Positions 7,237 through 15,876 of a DNA stretch of 64,000 nt are shown piece by piece. Source of the DNA: Streptomyces sp. CB09001 (GTDB taxonomy: Bacteria; Actinomycetota; Actinomycetes; Streptomycetales; Streptomycetaceae). Under the pieces are notes generated by a model that did not search any database, was not told the DNA's origin, and was given only the letters and a program-made list of their open reading frames with translations. A program made the position numbers and the translations under genes. Numbering within the stretch: the stretch's first letter is position 1; each line of letters opens with the position of its first letter. Location of the stretch: positions 7,555,001 through 7,619,000 of the forward strand of contig NZ_CP026730.1 in NCBI RefSeq assembly GCF_003369795.1. The letters are read 5' to 3'.

Positions 7237-8136
7237 ATGAACCTGCCCAACGACTCGCGCTCTCTGGAACTGATCGCGGACGACTGTTCCTTCTTGGAGG
7301 GTCCGCGCTGGCATCAGGGTGCTCTGTTCGTGTCCGACTTCTATACACATGAAGTGTTGCGTTTCGACGGCGAGGGCCGTCATGTGGTCTGCGAGGTGGA
7401 GGGGCAGCCGTCGGGCCTGGGCTTCACCCCGGACGGCCGGTTGTTGGTCGTGTCCATGCTCGACCGTCGCTTGCTGCGCCTGGACGGTCGCCGGCTGACC
7501 GAGGTGGCGTCGTTCGCGGAACTGGCCGCCGGACCCGCCAACGACATGGTGGTCGATGCAGCGGGGCGTGCCTATATCGGGAACTTCGGCTCGCCGGCGG
7601 GGAGCGACCTGGCGTTCGCGTCCCTGGTCCGGGTCGACCCCGACGGCACGGCGAGCATCGCGGCTTCGCAACTGGGTTTCCCCAACGGCGCTGTGCTGAC
7701 TCCCGACGGGCGGCACCTGCTGATCGCCGAGACCTTCGTGGGCCGGATCTCGGCGTTCGAGGTCGACGCGGACGGTGGGCTGAGCGGTCGCCGGACGTGG
7801 GCGCAGTTCGGGGCGGCACCGGACTATTTCGACGAGGCTCGGGCCACCCGGGAACTCGAGATGCTCCCCGACGGGATGGCCCTCGACGCGGAGGGAATGC
7901 TCTGGGTGGCCGACGCCAAGGGCCATGGAGCCTCGCGCGTCCGCCAGGGAGGTGAGGTCGTGGACTTCGTCGACACCGGGGACCTGAGCGTCTACGCCGT
8001 GGCGCTCGGCGGGCCCGACCTCCGCACCCTGTACCTGTGCTGCGCGCCACCGCACCGCACCTTCGACCCGAGCGCGTCACGAAAGTCGGTGCTGCTGGCC
8101 ACGCAGGTGGCGGTGCCCGGCACCGGCGCGCTGTGA
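7237..8136 (+). CDS. SMP-30/gluconolactonase-family protein
   Basis: A 299-residue six-bladed beta-propeller. Expected metal ligands are visible: Glu in FLEGPRW, Asn in GPANDMVVD, Asn in LGFPNGAVLTPDG, and Asp in LPDGMALDAEG. Family members hydrolyse lactones or esters with a divalent metal. The start follows an AGGTGAGGACC site. A lactonase here would open a lactone made by oxidation of a cyclic alcohol or lactol by the adjacent SDRs; that is inference. Confidence 0.85.
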   Translation: MNLPNDSRSLELIADDCSFLEGPRWHQGALFVSDFYTHEVLRFDGEGRHVVCEVEGQPSGLGFTPDGRLLVVSMLDRRLLRLDGRRLTEVASFAELAAGPANDMVVDAAGRAYIGNFGSPAGSDLAFASLVRVDPDGTASIAASQLGFPNGAVLTPDGRHLLIAETFVGRISAFEVDADGGLSGRRTWAQFGAAPDYFDEARATRELEMLPDGMALDAEGMLWVADAKGHGASRVRQGGEVVDFVDTGDLSVYAVALGGPDLRTLYLCCAPPHRTFDPSASRKSVLLATQVAVPGTGAL

Positions 8137-8189
8137 GCGCAGTTCGGGCCCGCGGCCGGGGCCGCGCCGTGACTGACGAGGAGTGAGAA

Positions 8190-8963
8190 ATGCACGGACG
8201 GTTCGAGGACAGTGTCGCCTTCGTCACGGGAGCCGCTTCCGGCATCGGGGCCGCGGTCACCGATGCCCTGTTGCGGGCGGGTGCGCGCGTGGTCGGCGCG
8301 GACCTCCACCAGGAGGGGCTGGCCCAATTCGCCGACTACGGCGACGCTTTCAGGGGGCACGTGGCGGACGTGACCCGGGAGTCGGACATCGTCGCGGGTG
8401 TCGAGGCGGCACTCGACACCTTCGGCACACTGGACATGGCGTTCAACGTCGCCGGCGTGTCCCGTGGCGCACCGATCGTCGACCTCGAGGAAGACCTGTG
8501 GGACTTCACCGTCGACCGGGTCCTCAAGGGTGTGTATCTGAGCACCAAACACGAAGCACGTGCGATGCGGGCCACCGGCCGTGGCGGTGCGATCGTGAAC
8601 ATGTCCTCGCTCAACGCCCACGTGCCGATGCACACCGGTGCCGCGTACTCCTCCGCGAAGGCCGGTGTCGAGATGTTCACCAAGAACGCGGCACTCGAAC
8701 TGGCCCGAGACGGCATCCGGGTCAATGCCGTTCTCCCTGGGCTCATCGACACCCCACTGACCCAACGACGACTGGTCAACAAGCCCTTGATGGACACCTG
8801 GCTCGAACGCATCCCACAGGGACGCCCGGGCCGACCCGAAGAGGTCGCCGCGGCGTGCCTCTTCCTCGCCGGCCCCGAAGCCACCTACATCACCGGCACG
8901 AGCCTCGTCGTCGACGGCGGCTGGGAAATCACCGGCTACCCCGACCTGCGCCGGTTCGCGTGA
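8190..8963 (+). CDS. Short-chain dehydrogenase/reductase (SDR)
   Basis: A 257-residue classical SDR with all signatures: TGAASGIG (residues 14-21), NVAG, catalytic Ser in NMSSLNAH, YSSAK, and LPGLIDTP. The acidic residue in GADLHQEG after the second strand favours NAD(H). The start is behind GAGGAG, 53 bp after the SMP-30 gene, so the two probably share a message. C-terminal VVDGGWEITGYPDLRRFA is a normal family end. Substrate unknown. Confidence 0.9.
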   Translation: MHGRFEDSVAFVTGAASGIGAAVTDALLRAGARVVGADLHQEGLAQFADYGDAFRGHVADVTRESDIVAGVEAALDTFGTLDMAFNVAGVSRGAPIVDLEEDLWDFTVDRVLKGVYLSTKHEARAMRATGRGGAIVNMSSLNAHVPMHTGAAYSSAKAGVEMFTKNAALELARDGIRVNAVLPGLIDTPLTQRRLVNKPLMDTWLERIPQGRPGRPEEVAAACLFLAGPEATYITGTSLVVDGGWEITGYPDLRRFA

Positions 8964-9073
8964 AACGGACCCGCGCTCGCACATCGAGGGCGACGGGATC
9001 CCTGTCCATCCGTGATCACAGGCTCAAGCGTGTGCCGACATCGCGACCAACGCTGACGAAGGAGTACTGAGAA

Positions 9074-9709
9074 ATGCGTATCGGATTCATCGGAGCCGGC
9101 CGGGTGACCCAGGTCATGGGCCGGCACCTGCTCAATGCGGGTCACACGATCGCCGTCTGCAACTCGAGGGGACCCGAGACACTCGCAGGGCTGGTCAAGG
9201 AGCTCGGACCGGGTGCGACCGCGGAGACCAAGGCCCAGGTCGTGGAGAGCGACGTCGTGGTCGTCTCGGTCCGCTGGGTACACGCCGAAGAAGCACTGCA
9301 GGGAGTCGACTGGACCGGCCGGATCCTGGTCGACGCGATGAACGCGCACGCCGAGCACGAGGGTGACGTCAGCCTGGCCGGAGTGACCAAGTCGCGGGCA
9401 GTGCTGGCCGAGACCGGCTCGACGTCGAGTGAGTTGGTGGCCGGATGGGCTCCCGGCGCACGACTGGTGAAGTCGATCAGCAACATCCCGATGGAGTGGA
9501 TCGAGGACTTCGGCGCCGACCGGCCGCGTACGGTCCTGTTCGCGTCCGGCGACGACGCGGAGGCGAAGCACCTGGTCATGAAGATGCTCGACGGTGCGGG
9601 ATTCGCCACGGTCGATCTGGGGTCGCTCGCGGTCGGCGGCGCGATGCACGAGGTCGGGGCTCCGCTGTCCGGACTCGAACTGCACCTCATCAGGAGGATG
9701 CGCCCCTAG
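9074..9709 (+). CDS. NADPH:F420 reductase-like dinucleotide-binding protein
   Basis: A 211-residue Rossmann protein starting MRIGFIGAGRVTQVMGRHLL, a GxGxxxxxMG dinucleotide-binding loop, followed by the family's SNSRGPETL-type NADPH-phosphate loop (CNSRGPETL). No C-terminal all-helical domain, so it belongs to the short F420-dependent NADP reductase group. The start follows GAAGGAG. Related proteins lie at 24782 and 53857, each next to catabolic or redox genes. A role in hydride transfer between NADP and F420 or a small flavin is plausible but unproven. Confidence 0.82.
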   Translation: MRIGFIGAGRVTQVMGRHLLNAGHTIAVCNSRGPETLAGLVKELGPGATAETKAQVVESDVVVVSVRWVHAEEALQGVDWTGRILVDAMNAHAEHEGDVSLAGVTKSRAVLAETGSTSSELVAGWAPGARLVKSISNIPMEWIEDFGADRPRTVLFASGDDAEAKHLVMKMLDGAGFATVDLGSLAVGGAMHEVGAPLSGLELHLIRRMRP

Positions 9710-9739
9710 GGCGGCTGAAGTGGTTGGCCGGCCGGGCGG

Positions 9740-10235
9740 GAGCGGTTCGGTCGGCTCTCCCAGATTTACACACGGCTGCGTCTCGACCCGGCATCGACGC
9801 GACTCCTGCTCCTGCTCCTCGCCGTCGCCGTCGCCGTGGTCGCCGTCGCCGTGGTCGCCGTCGGCGGCGGCGTGATCGCGTTGTCCCTGTCGGGACCTGT
9901 CCTCACACGCGTCGGCCCCCGCCGGACCGTCACCGCTGTGGCCCTGCTGATCAGCGCGGCGACGGGCTTCAGGGATGTGGCGGACCGTGCACGCCGCTCT
10001 TCCGTCGAACGGCAGCTCGGCCGTCCCGTTGTGCCACGCCTCTTTGCCGCGTTCGGCCTCGGCACGTCGCCGGTGCCACGGGGCAGCCGGCGACCGGACC
10101 ACCGTCCGGCACGCCCTCCCGGCCATCGCCATTCTCCTGGCCCTGTCGGCTGGAATAGCAGGCAGCACCCGCCGGTTGCCGGACGGACGCGGGCCGAGCG
10201 ACCCCGACACCCAGGCACACACCGCCGTCATGTGA
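9740..10235 (+). pseudogene. Remnant of an MFS-type membrane transporter
   Basis: No intact gene fits the 548 bp between 9709 and 10258. One frame reads as a run of Val/Ala/Leu, then VIALSLSGPVLTRVGPRRTV and ALLISAATGF, resembling a transmembrane helix, the cytoplasmic loop with the G-x-R-x-G-x-R-R pattern, and the next helix of major-facilitator drug exporters. A second frame near 10105-10180 gives ALPAIAILLALSAGIAG, like a last helix. Frameshifts and deletions separate them. The extended GCC GTC runs at 9820-9870 inflate other frames. Confidence 0.4.
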
Positions 10236-10257
10236 GAACGAAACCCCGGAGATTCCT

Positions 10258-11391
10258 ATGTCCCGCCGCTCGCCCGTGATCGCCGTCTCCGACTCCGAGC
10301 TGAACGAGCTGCGCTCACGACTGCTCCACACACGCTGGCCAACCACCTGGCCCGCCAGCGGACGGAACGCCGGCACCGACCCCGGAGAGCTGCGACGCCT
10401 CGTCACGTACTGGGCTTCCGGCTACGACTGGCGTGCCCACGAAGCCGCCATCAACGCCCTGCCGTCACACTTCGCGGACATCGACGGCACCCCGGTCCAC
10501 TACCTGCGCTTCGACGGCGAACACCCCGGCTCCCTGCCGATCGTCCTGACCAACGGGTGGCCCAGTTCCTTCCTCGAACTGACCACCCTCGCCCGCCGGC
10601 TGGCGACGCCGTCGCGGTACGGGGGCGACGCCGCCGACGCGTTCACCGTCATCGTCCCCTCCCTGCCCGGATTCGCCTTCTCACCTCAGCGGCCCTCGCT
10701 CACCGAGCCGACGCAGACCCATGAGATCTGGCACCGGCTCATGCAGGACGAGCTCGGCTTCGAGCACTACGCCGCGCACGGGGGAGACCTGGGCGCCGGC
10801 ATCACCTCCCGACTCGGCGAGGCCCACCCCGAGGCCGTGGTGGGCATCCACCTGATGGCGATCGCCGGCCCGGTCGCCTACGACCCTGCCGGTGTCACCC
10901 CCGAGGAGCAGGAGTACCTCGACTCCGTCGCGGCGTGGTCCGCGGACGAGGGCGGCTACCTGCACCAACAGAGCACCCGCCCGCTGACGCTGAGCTATGG
11001 TCTGGCCGACTCGCCGACCGGCCTGCTTGCCTGGATCGTCGAGAAGTACCGGGCGTGGAGCGACGGAGAGGGCACTCTTTCGTCCCGCTTCAGCGACGAC
11101 TTCCTCCTGACGCAGGCATCCCTCTACTGGTTCACCCTCACCATCTCGACCTCCTTCCGGCCCTACTACGAATACGCCCAGGGGCTGACAAAGAGGGTCG
11201 AGCGAGTCGATGTACCCACCGCTCTGGCCCTGTTCCCGGCCGACCTCACCCAGCCGCCCCGCAGCTGGGCCGAGCGCACACACCACATCACCAGGTACAC
11301 GCGCATGCCCCGTGGCGGACACTTCGCTGCCCACGAAGAACCCGAACTCCTCGCACACGACCTCACCGAGTTCTTCCGCGCCCACCGGTGA
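10258..11391 (+). CDS. Epoxide hydrolase-family alpha/beta hydrolase (EHN domain)
   Basis: A 377-residue protein with the N-terminal EHN meander (residues 5-110: LRSRLLHTRWPTTWP, ASGYDWRAHEAAIN) and an alpha/beta hydrolase core. Nucleophile Asp sits in AHGGDLG (about residue 177) and the base His in RGGHFAAHEEPE near the end. The oxyanion motif, normally HGWPGS, is NGWPSS here, so the usual His is Asn. The second family member, at 56012, keeps HGWPGS. Starts at an ATG behind GGAG. Would hydrate an epoxide to a diol if active. Followed by a convergent ThDP enzyme. Confidence 0.86.
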   Translation: MSRRSPVIAVSDSELNELRSRLLHTRWPTTWPASGRNAGTDPGELRRLVTYWASGYDWRAHEAAINALPSHFADIDGTPVHYLRFDGEHPGSLPIVLTNGWPSSFLELTTLARRLATPSRYGGDAADAFTVIVPSLPGFAFSPQRPSLTEPTQTHEIWHRLMQDELGFEHYAAHGGDLGAGITSRLGEAHPEAVVGIHLMAIAGPVAYDPAGVTPEEQEYLDSVAAWSADEGGYLHQQSTRPLTLSYGLADSPTGLLAWIVEKYRAWSDGEGTLSSRFSDDFLLTQASLYWFTLTISTSFRPYYEYAQGLTKRVERVDVPTALALFPADLTQPPRSWAERTHHITRYTRMPRGGHFAAHEEPELLAHDLTEFFRAHR

Positions 11392-11475
11392 ACACCGAGC
11401 TCTCGCCATACCTCGGGGCGCCGGCCGCAACCGCGTGACCGGCGCCCGCACGGCCGAGGCCGAGAGCGGCGCCGA

Positions 11476-13236
11476 TCAATCCTCCGGCACGGCGTACACG
11501 TCGTGCGGGTTCAGCGCGGACATGATGTCCTGATAGCGGTCGTCCTTCGTCGTCTTCGCCACCACGACCGAGACACCGGACCTTCCCCGAGCCTCCCGGA
11601 TCTCCTTCCGCGCCGCGTCGAGGGTATCCACCGACCGTGCGAAGGCACCGATGGCAGACGCCACCGCCGTGTAGTCGAGACTCCCGAGCTCGGACGCGAT
11701 CACCCGGCCCCGCTGACCGTTGTAGACCCAGCCCAGGACGTTGTTGTCCAACACCACCACCGTGAGGCTCACCCCGAGCTCCACGGCGGACACCAGCGAA
11801 TGCAGGGACATCGAGAATCCCCCGTCGCCGCACACGGCCACGGTGGGCCGGCCCGGGAAGTCGACCGCTGCCGCGATCGCGGCGGGAATCGCGTAGGCCA
11901 TGCCGCCGCCGCCGTTCGGCTGAAGGACGGTACCGCCGGGCTTGGCCTGGAAGTCGCGCAGCACGAACAGCCGGTTCTCGCCGGCGTCACAGGTCACGAC
12001 GGCCTCGTCGGCGAGTTCCTCGGACAGTACGCGTACGACGTCGCGCGCGCTGAGCCTGCCCGGTTCCGAAGAGAAGGGCCGGTCGAAGTAGCCGTGCTTT
12101 GCGCGAGCGGCCGCGACCCGGCGTGCGCCGTCGGTGGTCCGTCCCGCGCTGTGCCGCAGGCGAATCAGTGTGTCCGCGGCGTCACCGAGCACCATCACGT
12201 CCGCCGGGTAGGTCCAGGAGAGGTTGAGGGGCTCGACGTCGAGATGCATGATCTTCTGCCGACGGGCGTTGATGAGTGCGGGATGGGCGTTCGCCGTGTC
12301 CGTCGCACCCAGCTTCGTTCCGACGGCGATCACCAGGTCCGCGTCCCCGACGACGGTGTTGGCCGTGTCGTGTCCGAACGAGCCGATGACTCCGACCGCG
12401 AGTGCGTCGATCTCCGGGAAGGTGCCCTTGCCGGCGGGCGTCGTGGCGACCGGCGCGCCGATGGCGCGCGCGAACGCGAGCAGCTGCTCCTCCGCCTTGG
12501 CGAGCCGGACGCCGTTGCCGGACACGATCACCGGTCGCGACGAGGCGCGAAGCAGGTCGACCGCGGAGTCGATCTGGGAGTCCGGGGCAATCGGTGCGGC
12601 GGGGCTTGCGTAGGAGCGGTCGGGATACGTGGGTGGCTGCACCGCCGGGTCCAGGCGCTCGAACAGCGAACGTCCGTGGAAGATCACGGCGACCGGTCCG
12701 GGTTCACCGCTCGTCGCGTGCTTGATGGCGAGCTGCGTCATCTGCAGCGCCTGGGTCGGATCCCCGGCGACGAAGGTGCGCTTGGTGATGGCGGACATCG
12801 CGGCCGGCAGGTCGTAGGCACCGTAGCCGCCGAAGCCGGCCTGGTAGGGGCCGAGATGGGAGTAGGCGCCGCCGTCTGTCGCGTCGATGAGCAGCACCAC
12901 GGGGGACGCCCCCAGATGCGCCTCCATGATGCCGATCCCGGCGTTGCCGAGGACCCAGGCACCCTGAGCGATGACGAAGGCGGGCCGACCGGTCAGCCTG
13001 CCGTGCGCCTCGGCCATCACGGTGGCGATGGACTCCTGGCGGACGAGGTGCGTGTCGACGCGGTCCCGCAGCGGAAACAGCGCGTCGTAGATGCGCATGG
13101 TGTAACCGCCCGGTATCCCGAGCACGATGGGGCGTTCCTGCCCGGCGATCACCTGGGCGACCGCTTGGGCTCCGGTCGGCGGGCGTGAAGCCCGCTCATC
13201 GGAGCCCGACGGGATCGGCTCACTGACAGTGCTCAT
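11476..13236 (-). CDS. Thiamine diphosphate-dependent enzyme (acetolactate synthase-like)
   Basis: A 586-residue three-domain ThDP enzyme. The cofactor-activating Glu is in VRQESIATVMAEAHG (residue 68). The central domain is near residues 200-340. The ThDP motif CGDGGFSM to LDNN (GDG-x25-NN) lies at about residues 467-497. The start at 13236 follows AAGGAG. Family members include acetolactate synthase, benzoylformate and oxalyl-CoA decarboxylases and related lyases, and no subgroup can be fixed by eye. The catabolic context and divergent IclR regulator argue against branched-chain amino acid synthesis; 2-oxo-acid decarboxylation or carboligation is likely. Confidence 0.84.
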   Translation of the reverse strand: MSTVSEPIPSGSDERASRPPTGAQAVAQVIAGQERPIVLGIPGGYTMRIYDALFPLRDRVDTHLVRQESIATVMAEAHGRLTGRPAFVIAQGAWVLGNAGIGIMEAHLGASPVVLLIDATDGGAYSHLGPYQAGFGGYGAYDLPAAMSAITKRTFVAGDPTQALQMTQLAIKHATSGEPGPVAVIFHGRSLFERLDPAVQPPTYPDRSYASPAAPIAPDSQIDSAVDLLRASSRPVIVSGNGVRLAKAEEQLLAFARAIGAPVATTPAGKGTFPEIDALAVGVIGSFGHDTANTVVGDADLVIAVGTKLGATDTANAHPALINARRQKIMHLDVEPLNLSWTYPADVMVLGDAADTLIRLRHSAGRTTDGARRVAAARAKHGYFDRPFSSEPGRLSARDVVRVLSEELADEAVVTCDAGENRLFVLRDFQAKPGGTVLQPNGGGGMAYAIPAAIAAAVDFPGRPTVAVCGDGGFSMSLHSLVSAVELGVSLTVVVLDNNVLGWVYNGQRGRVIASELGSLDYTAVASAIGAFARSVDTLDAARKEIREARGRSGVSVVVAKTTKDDRYQDIMSALNPHDVYAVPED

Positions 13237-13251
13237 CTTCACTCCTTCGAG

Positions 13252-13278
13252 GATTTCAGATAATGAAGCTGATTTCAT
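13252..13278. promoter_or_regulatory. Candidate IclR operator between the ThDP and IclR genes
   Basis: Contains ATTTCAGATAATG (13253-13265) and an overlapping GAA-N6-TTC inverted element (13265-13276; extended ATGAA/TTCAT). GATTTCA is repeated 19 bp apart. The ADH/cupin intergenic region at 15199-15218 carries ATTTCAAATAATG and the same GAA-N6-TTC element, so both are candidate sites for the IclR protein encoded at 13340. Confidence 0.45.
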
Positions 13279-13339
13279 ACTCTCATATGGAGAGGGTGTC
13301 GGGAACCTCTCCCCGTCCCGGGACTAAGGTGAGCGAGTG

Positions 13340-14125
13340 ATGGCATCGGGTTCCGAGAAGAAAACCGCAGCGACCACGCTGCAGACCGTCGAGCGGGCGC
13401 TGGCCTTCCTCGAACTGGTAGCCGTGTCCAGCAGCGAACTGACCGTCCGCGACGTCGCCGGGCGCCTGGGCGTCAACCTCACAACCTGCTACCACCTGTA
13501 CAACACGCTCGTCGCGCACGGGTACGTGGAGCGCAACCCGGATCTCACGCTGAGGGTCGGCCGGAAGGCCGCGGTCCTCTATGACGGCTACCGCAGGGGC
13601 TTCTCAGGGCAGCGGCGGATGCAGGACTTCGTCGCCGAACTGGCCGCCGAGACTACCGAGACGGCCTGGCTCTCGACCCTCACCGGCGATTCGGTGGTCC
13701 TCACCGCCTACGCCGAAGGCCCTCAGCCCGTTCGGGCCACTGGTCTGTATGTCGGGCTCACCGGGCTGGAGCACGTCCGTTCGTCGGGGAAGGCGGTCCT
13801 CGCCCATCTCGACGAGGACCGGCGTGAACGCATACTGCAGAAGTCGCTGTCCGGCATCGCCCCGGCCCAGCACACCGAGATCCGGGAAGCGCTCGAGCGC
13901 GATTTCGTCGTGACTCGTGAGCGTGGCTGGGCCCTGGACGACGAGGACTACAACGCCGGAATCGTGGGTGTGGCCGCGCCGTTCTTCTCACCGGACGGTG
14001 CGGTGCTCGGTGCGGTCGGCGTCTGGTCGCCGACGGCCCGTGCGCACCAGTCGCTCGACGTGCTGGCCGAGTTGCTGGTGGCCGCGGCGCGGGAGGCCGG
14101 CTCTCTGTTCGGCCGGATGGACTGA
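13340..14125 (+). CDS. IclR-family transcriptional regulator
   Basis: A 261-residue regulator. Winged HTH at about residues 15-75 (TLQTVERALAFLELV, LTVRDVAGRLGVNLTTCYHL). The ligand-binding domain follows, with TGLYVGLTGLEHVRSSGKAVLA and the closing GVAAPFFSPDGAVLGAVGVW typical of the family. The GTG at 13337 is an alternative start; AAGG at 13326-13329 fits either. Divergent from the ThDP enzyme and near ADH/cupin, which share a promoter motif, so it likely controls both pairs in response to an aromatic or other acid. Activator or repressor cannot be told. Confidence 0.88.
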   Translation: MASGSEKKTAATTLQTVERALAFLELVAVSSSELTVRDVAGRLGVNLTTCYHLYNTLVAHGYVERNPDLTLRVGRKAAVLYDGYRRGFSGQRRMQDFVAELAAETTETAWLSTLTGDSVVLTAYAEGPQPVRATGLYVGLTGLEHVRSSGKAVLAHLDEDRRERILQKSLSGIAPAQHTEIREALERDFVVTRERGWALDDEDYNAGIVGVAAPFFSPDGAVLGAVGVWSPTARAHQSLDVLAELLVAAAREAGSLFGRMD

Positions 14126-14151
14126 CCCGGAGGGCCCATCGGGCCGGCGGG

Positions 14152-15180
14152 TCAGGGCTCCACGACGACTCGCACGGGGGAGTTGCGCCGATCCGCGAAC
14201 ATCCGGATGCCTTCGTTGACCTCGTCCAGCGGCACGACGGCGCTGATCGAGGCGCGGAGGTCGAGCGAGCCGTCGGCCAGCTTGGCCGCCACTTCGGAGA
14301 TGTCGGCCGCGGTGTATCCGTAGATGCCGGACACGCGCAGCGCCCGGCGCATGAAGTGCGCGGGAGAGGTGAGCGTGAGCGGTTCGCCGCCGATGCCGAC
14401 GACGGCGCAGTGGCCGTTGACCCGCAACATCCGCAGCGCCGTGGTGAAGGTGATCCCGATCCCGACGCAGTCGACGACGCCGTCGAGTCCGTCCGGCCGT
14501 TGCGCCGCGTCGAGGACCTGTTCGACCGTGTCGGGCGAGGCGGGGTCGATCGCGGCCAGCGCACCGGCGTCCAGGCAGCGCTGACGTGCGACCGGATCGG
14601 TGTCGACCGCGACGACCTGCGCGCCGCGGGCGACCGCGAGGTGCACTGCCTGCATGCCGAGGCCGCCGGCGCCGATGACCGCGACCACATCGCCCGGAGC
14701 GGCCCGCAGGGCCCGAACGGCATGGTTGGCCGTGCCGGCGGATTCGATGAGCGCCGTTTCGGGGAACCCCACGTACTTGGGCATGACGGTCAGGTTGATC
14801 ACGGGCGCGACCACGTACTCCGCCAGGGCCCCGTCGAGTTGAATGCCGAGGATCCTGCGCCGCGGGCAGAAGTTGACCTCCCCCGCCCGGCAGAAGCGGC
14901 AGACCAGACAGCCGACCATCGGGTTGACGAAGACGTGGTCGCCCGCGGCGACGCGGTGGCCGGCGCTGTCGTCGACCGCCTCGACGACGCCCGCGATCTC
15001 GTGGCCGAGGGTGATGGGCGTGAACGCGGTCGGTGTGTGTCCTGCGGTGATGTGGACGTCCGAACCGCACAGGCCGACGGCCCGCACGCGTACGAGCGCC
15101 TGGCCGGGGCCGGGCCGGGGCCGGGGGATCGAGGTGATCTCGAGGGGTGTACCGGGGGCGGTGAATCTGGCCGCCTTCAT
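14152..15180 (-). CDS. Zinc-dependent alcohol dehydrogenase (MDR family)
   Basis: A 342-residue medium-chain dehydrogenase. Catalytic-zinc residues are Cys in VGLCGSDVH and the His-Glu of LGHEIAGVV. The structural zinc has four Cys in GCLVCRFCRAGEVNFC. The cofactor loop is GAGGLGMQ, followed by VAVDTD, whose Asp favours NAD. It is a complete, catalytically competent-looking enzyme of the sorbitol/threonine/secondary-alcohol dehydrogenase group. Convergent with IclR and divergent from the cupin gene. Likely oxidises a secondary alcohol or diol in the pathway run by this IclR regulon. Confidence 0.9.
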   Translation of the reverse strand: MKAARFTAPGTPLEITSIPRPRPGPGQALVRVRAVGLCGSDVHITAGHTPTAFTPITLGHEIAGVVEAVDDSAGHRVAAGDHVFVNPMVGCLVCRFCRAGEVNFCPRRRILGIQLDGALAEYVVAPVINLTVMPKYVGFPETALIESAGTANHAVRALRAAPGDVVAVIGAGGLGMQAVHLAVARGAQVVAVDTDPVARQRCLDAGALAAIDPASPDTVEQVLDAAQRPDGLDGVVDCVGIGITFTTALRMLRVNGHCAVVGIGGEPLTLTSPAHFMRRALRVSGIYGYTAADISEVAAKLADGSLDLRASISAVVPLDEVNEGIRMFADRRNSPVRVVVEP

Positions 15181-15198
15181 GGCGTCACTCCTATATTC

Positions 15199-15218
15199 GA
15201 AGTGTATTTCAAATAATG
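15199..15218. promoter_or_regulatory. Candidate IclR operator between the ADH and cupin genes
   Basis: GAA-N6-TTC (15199-15210) overlaps ATTTCAAATAATG (15206-15218), which matches 12 of 13 bases of the element in the ThDP/IclR intergenic region, in the same orientation relative to the divergent genes. Confidence 0.42.
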
Positions 15219-15314
15219 TAACACCGTGCTAGGCTGGCGAGACAGTCCAGGCGAGTGACCGCGAAGACGGGACGCGGATTCGGGTCACCCCGCAGGCACG
15301 AAGGAGTCGCCAGC

Positions 15315-15866
15315 ATGCCCGTTCGCCCCCACCTCGTGGTCACCGGCCGGGAGGCCGACGGCACCTCGGTGTTCGTCACCGACAAGCCCGCCGACCCGAT
15401 CGAGGTCGCTGCCATGCCCGGCTCGGAGATCTACCTTCTCTGGGGGACGGAGGACGGCACCCCGGCCGTCGGCACCGGGCCGCGGCAGCCGAAGCACCTG
15501 CCCTATTTCCCCGGCACCGGCGGAACCCGGATCCTGTTCCACCGTTTCGCCCCCGACTCCTCGGCGCCCGAGCCGGTCGGTGACGAGGCTGCCCGGGCCG
15601 CCGAGGTGGCTGAGAAGCTCCCCGGGCTGCTCGATGTGTTCGAGCCGGACCACCCGGGCATGCACACCACCGATTCGGTGGACTACGGCATCTGCCTGGA
15701 AGGCGAGATGTATCTGGAACTGGACAATGGCGAAGAGGTCCGGCTGACTCCCGGCGCCTGCGTCGTCCAGCAGGGGACCCGCCACGCATGGCACAACCGC
15801 AGCGACAAGCCCGCCCTGATGTGCTACGTGCTCATCGGTGCCGAACGGGACTCGTACACAGCATGA
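15315..15866 (+). CDS. Cupin-domain protein
   Basis: A 183-residue protein with a single C-terminal cupin barrel. Motif 1 is in TTDSVDYGICLEGEMYLELDN; the expected first His positions are TDS-VDY, so ligands are reduced. Motif 2 is in LTPGACVVQQGTRHAWHNRS (His in RHAWHN). Residues 1-95 form an extension seen in cupins of catabolic clusters. AAGGAG 8 bp before the ATG sets the start. It probably binds a metal or small acid; a catalytic role such as isomerase or dioxygenase is possible. First gene of a two-gene unit with the YciI-like protein. Confidence 0.76.
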   Translation: MPVRPHLVVTGREADGTSVFVTDKPADPIEVAAMPGSEIYLLWGTEDGTPAVGTGPRQPKHLPYFPGTGGTRILFHRFAPDSSAPEPVGDEAARAAEVAEKLPGLLDVFEPDHPGMHTTDSVDYGICLEGEMYLELDNGEEVRLTPGACVVQQGTRHAWHNRSDKPALMCYVLIGAERDSYTA

Positions 15867-15876
15867 GGAGACAGAC

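Noticed and set aside
9820..9875. GCCGTCGCC-type repeat run as a regulatory repeat
   Set aside because: It encodes a hydrophobic Val/Ala helix in the frame of the MFS remnant and is simple codon repetition.
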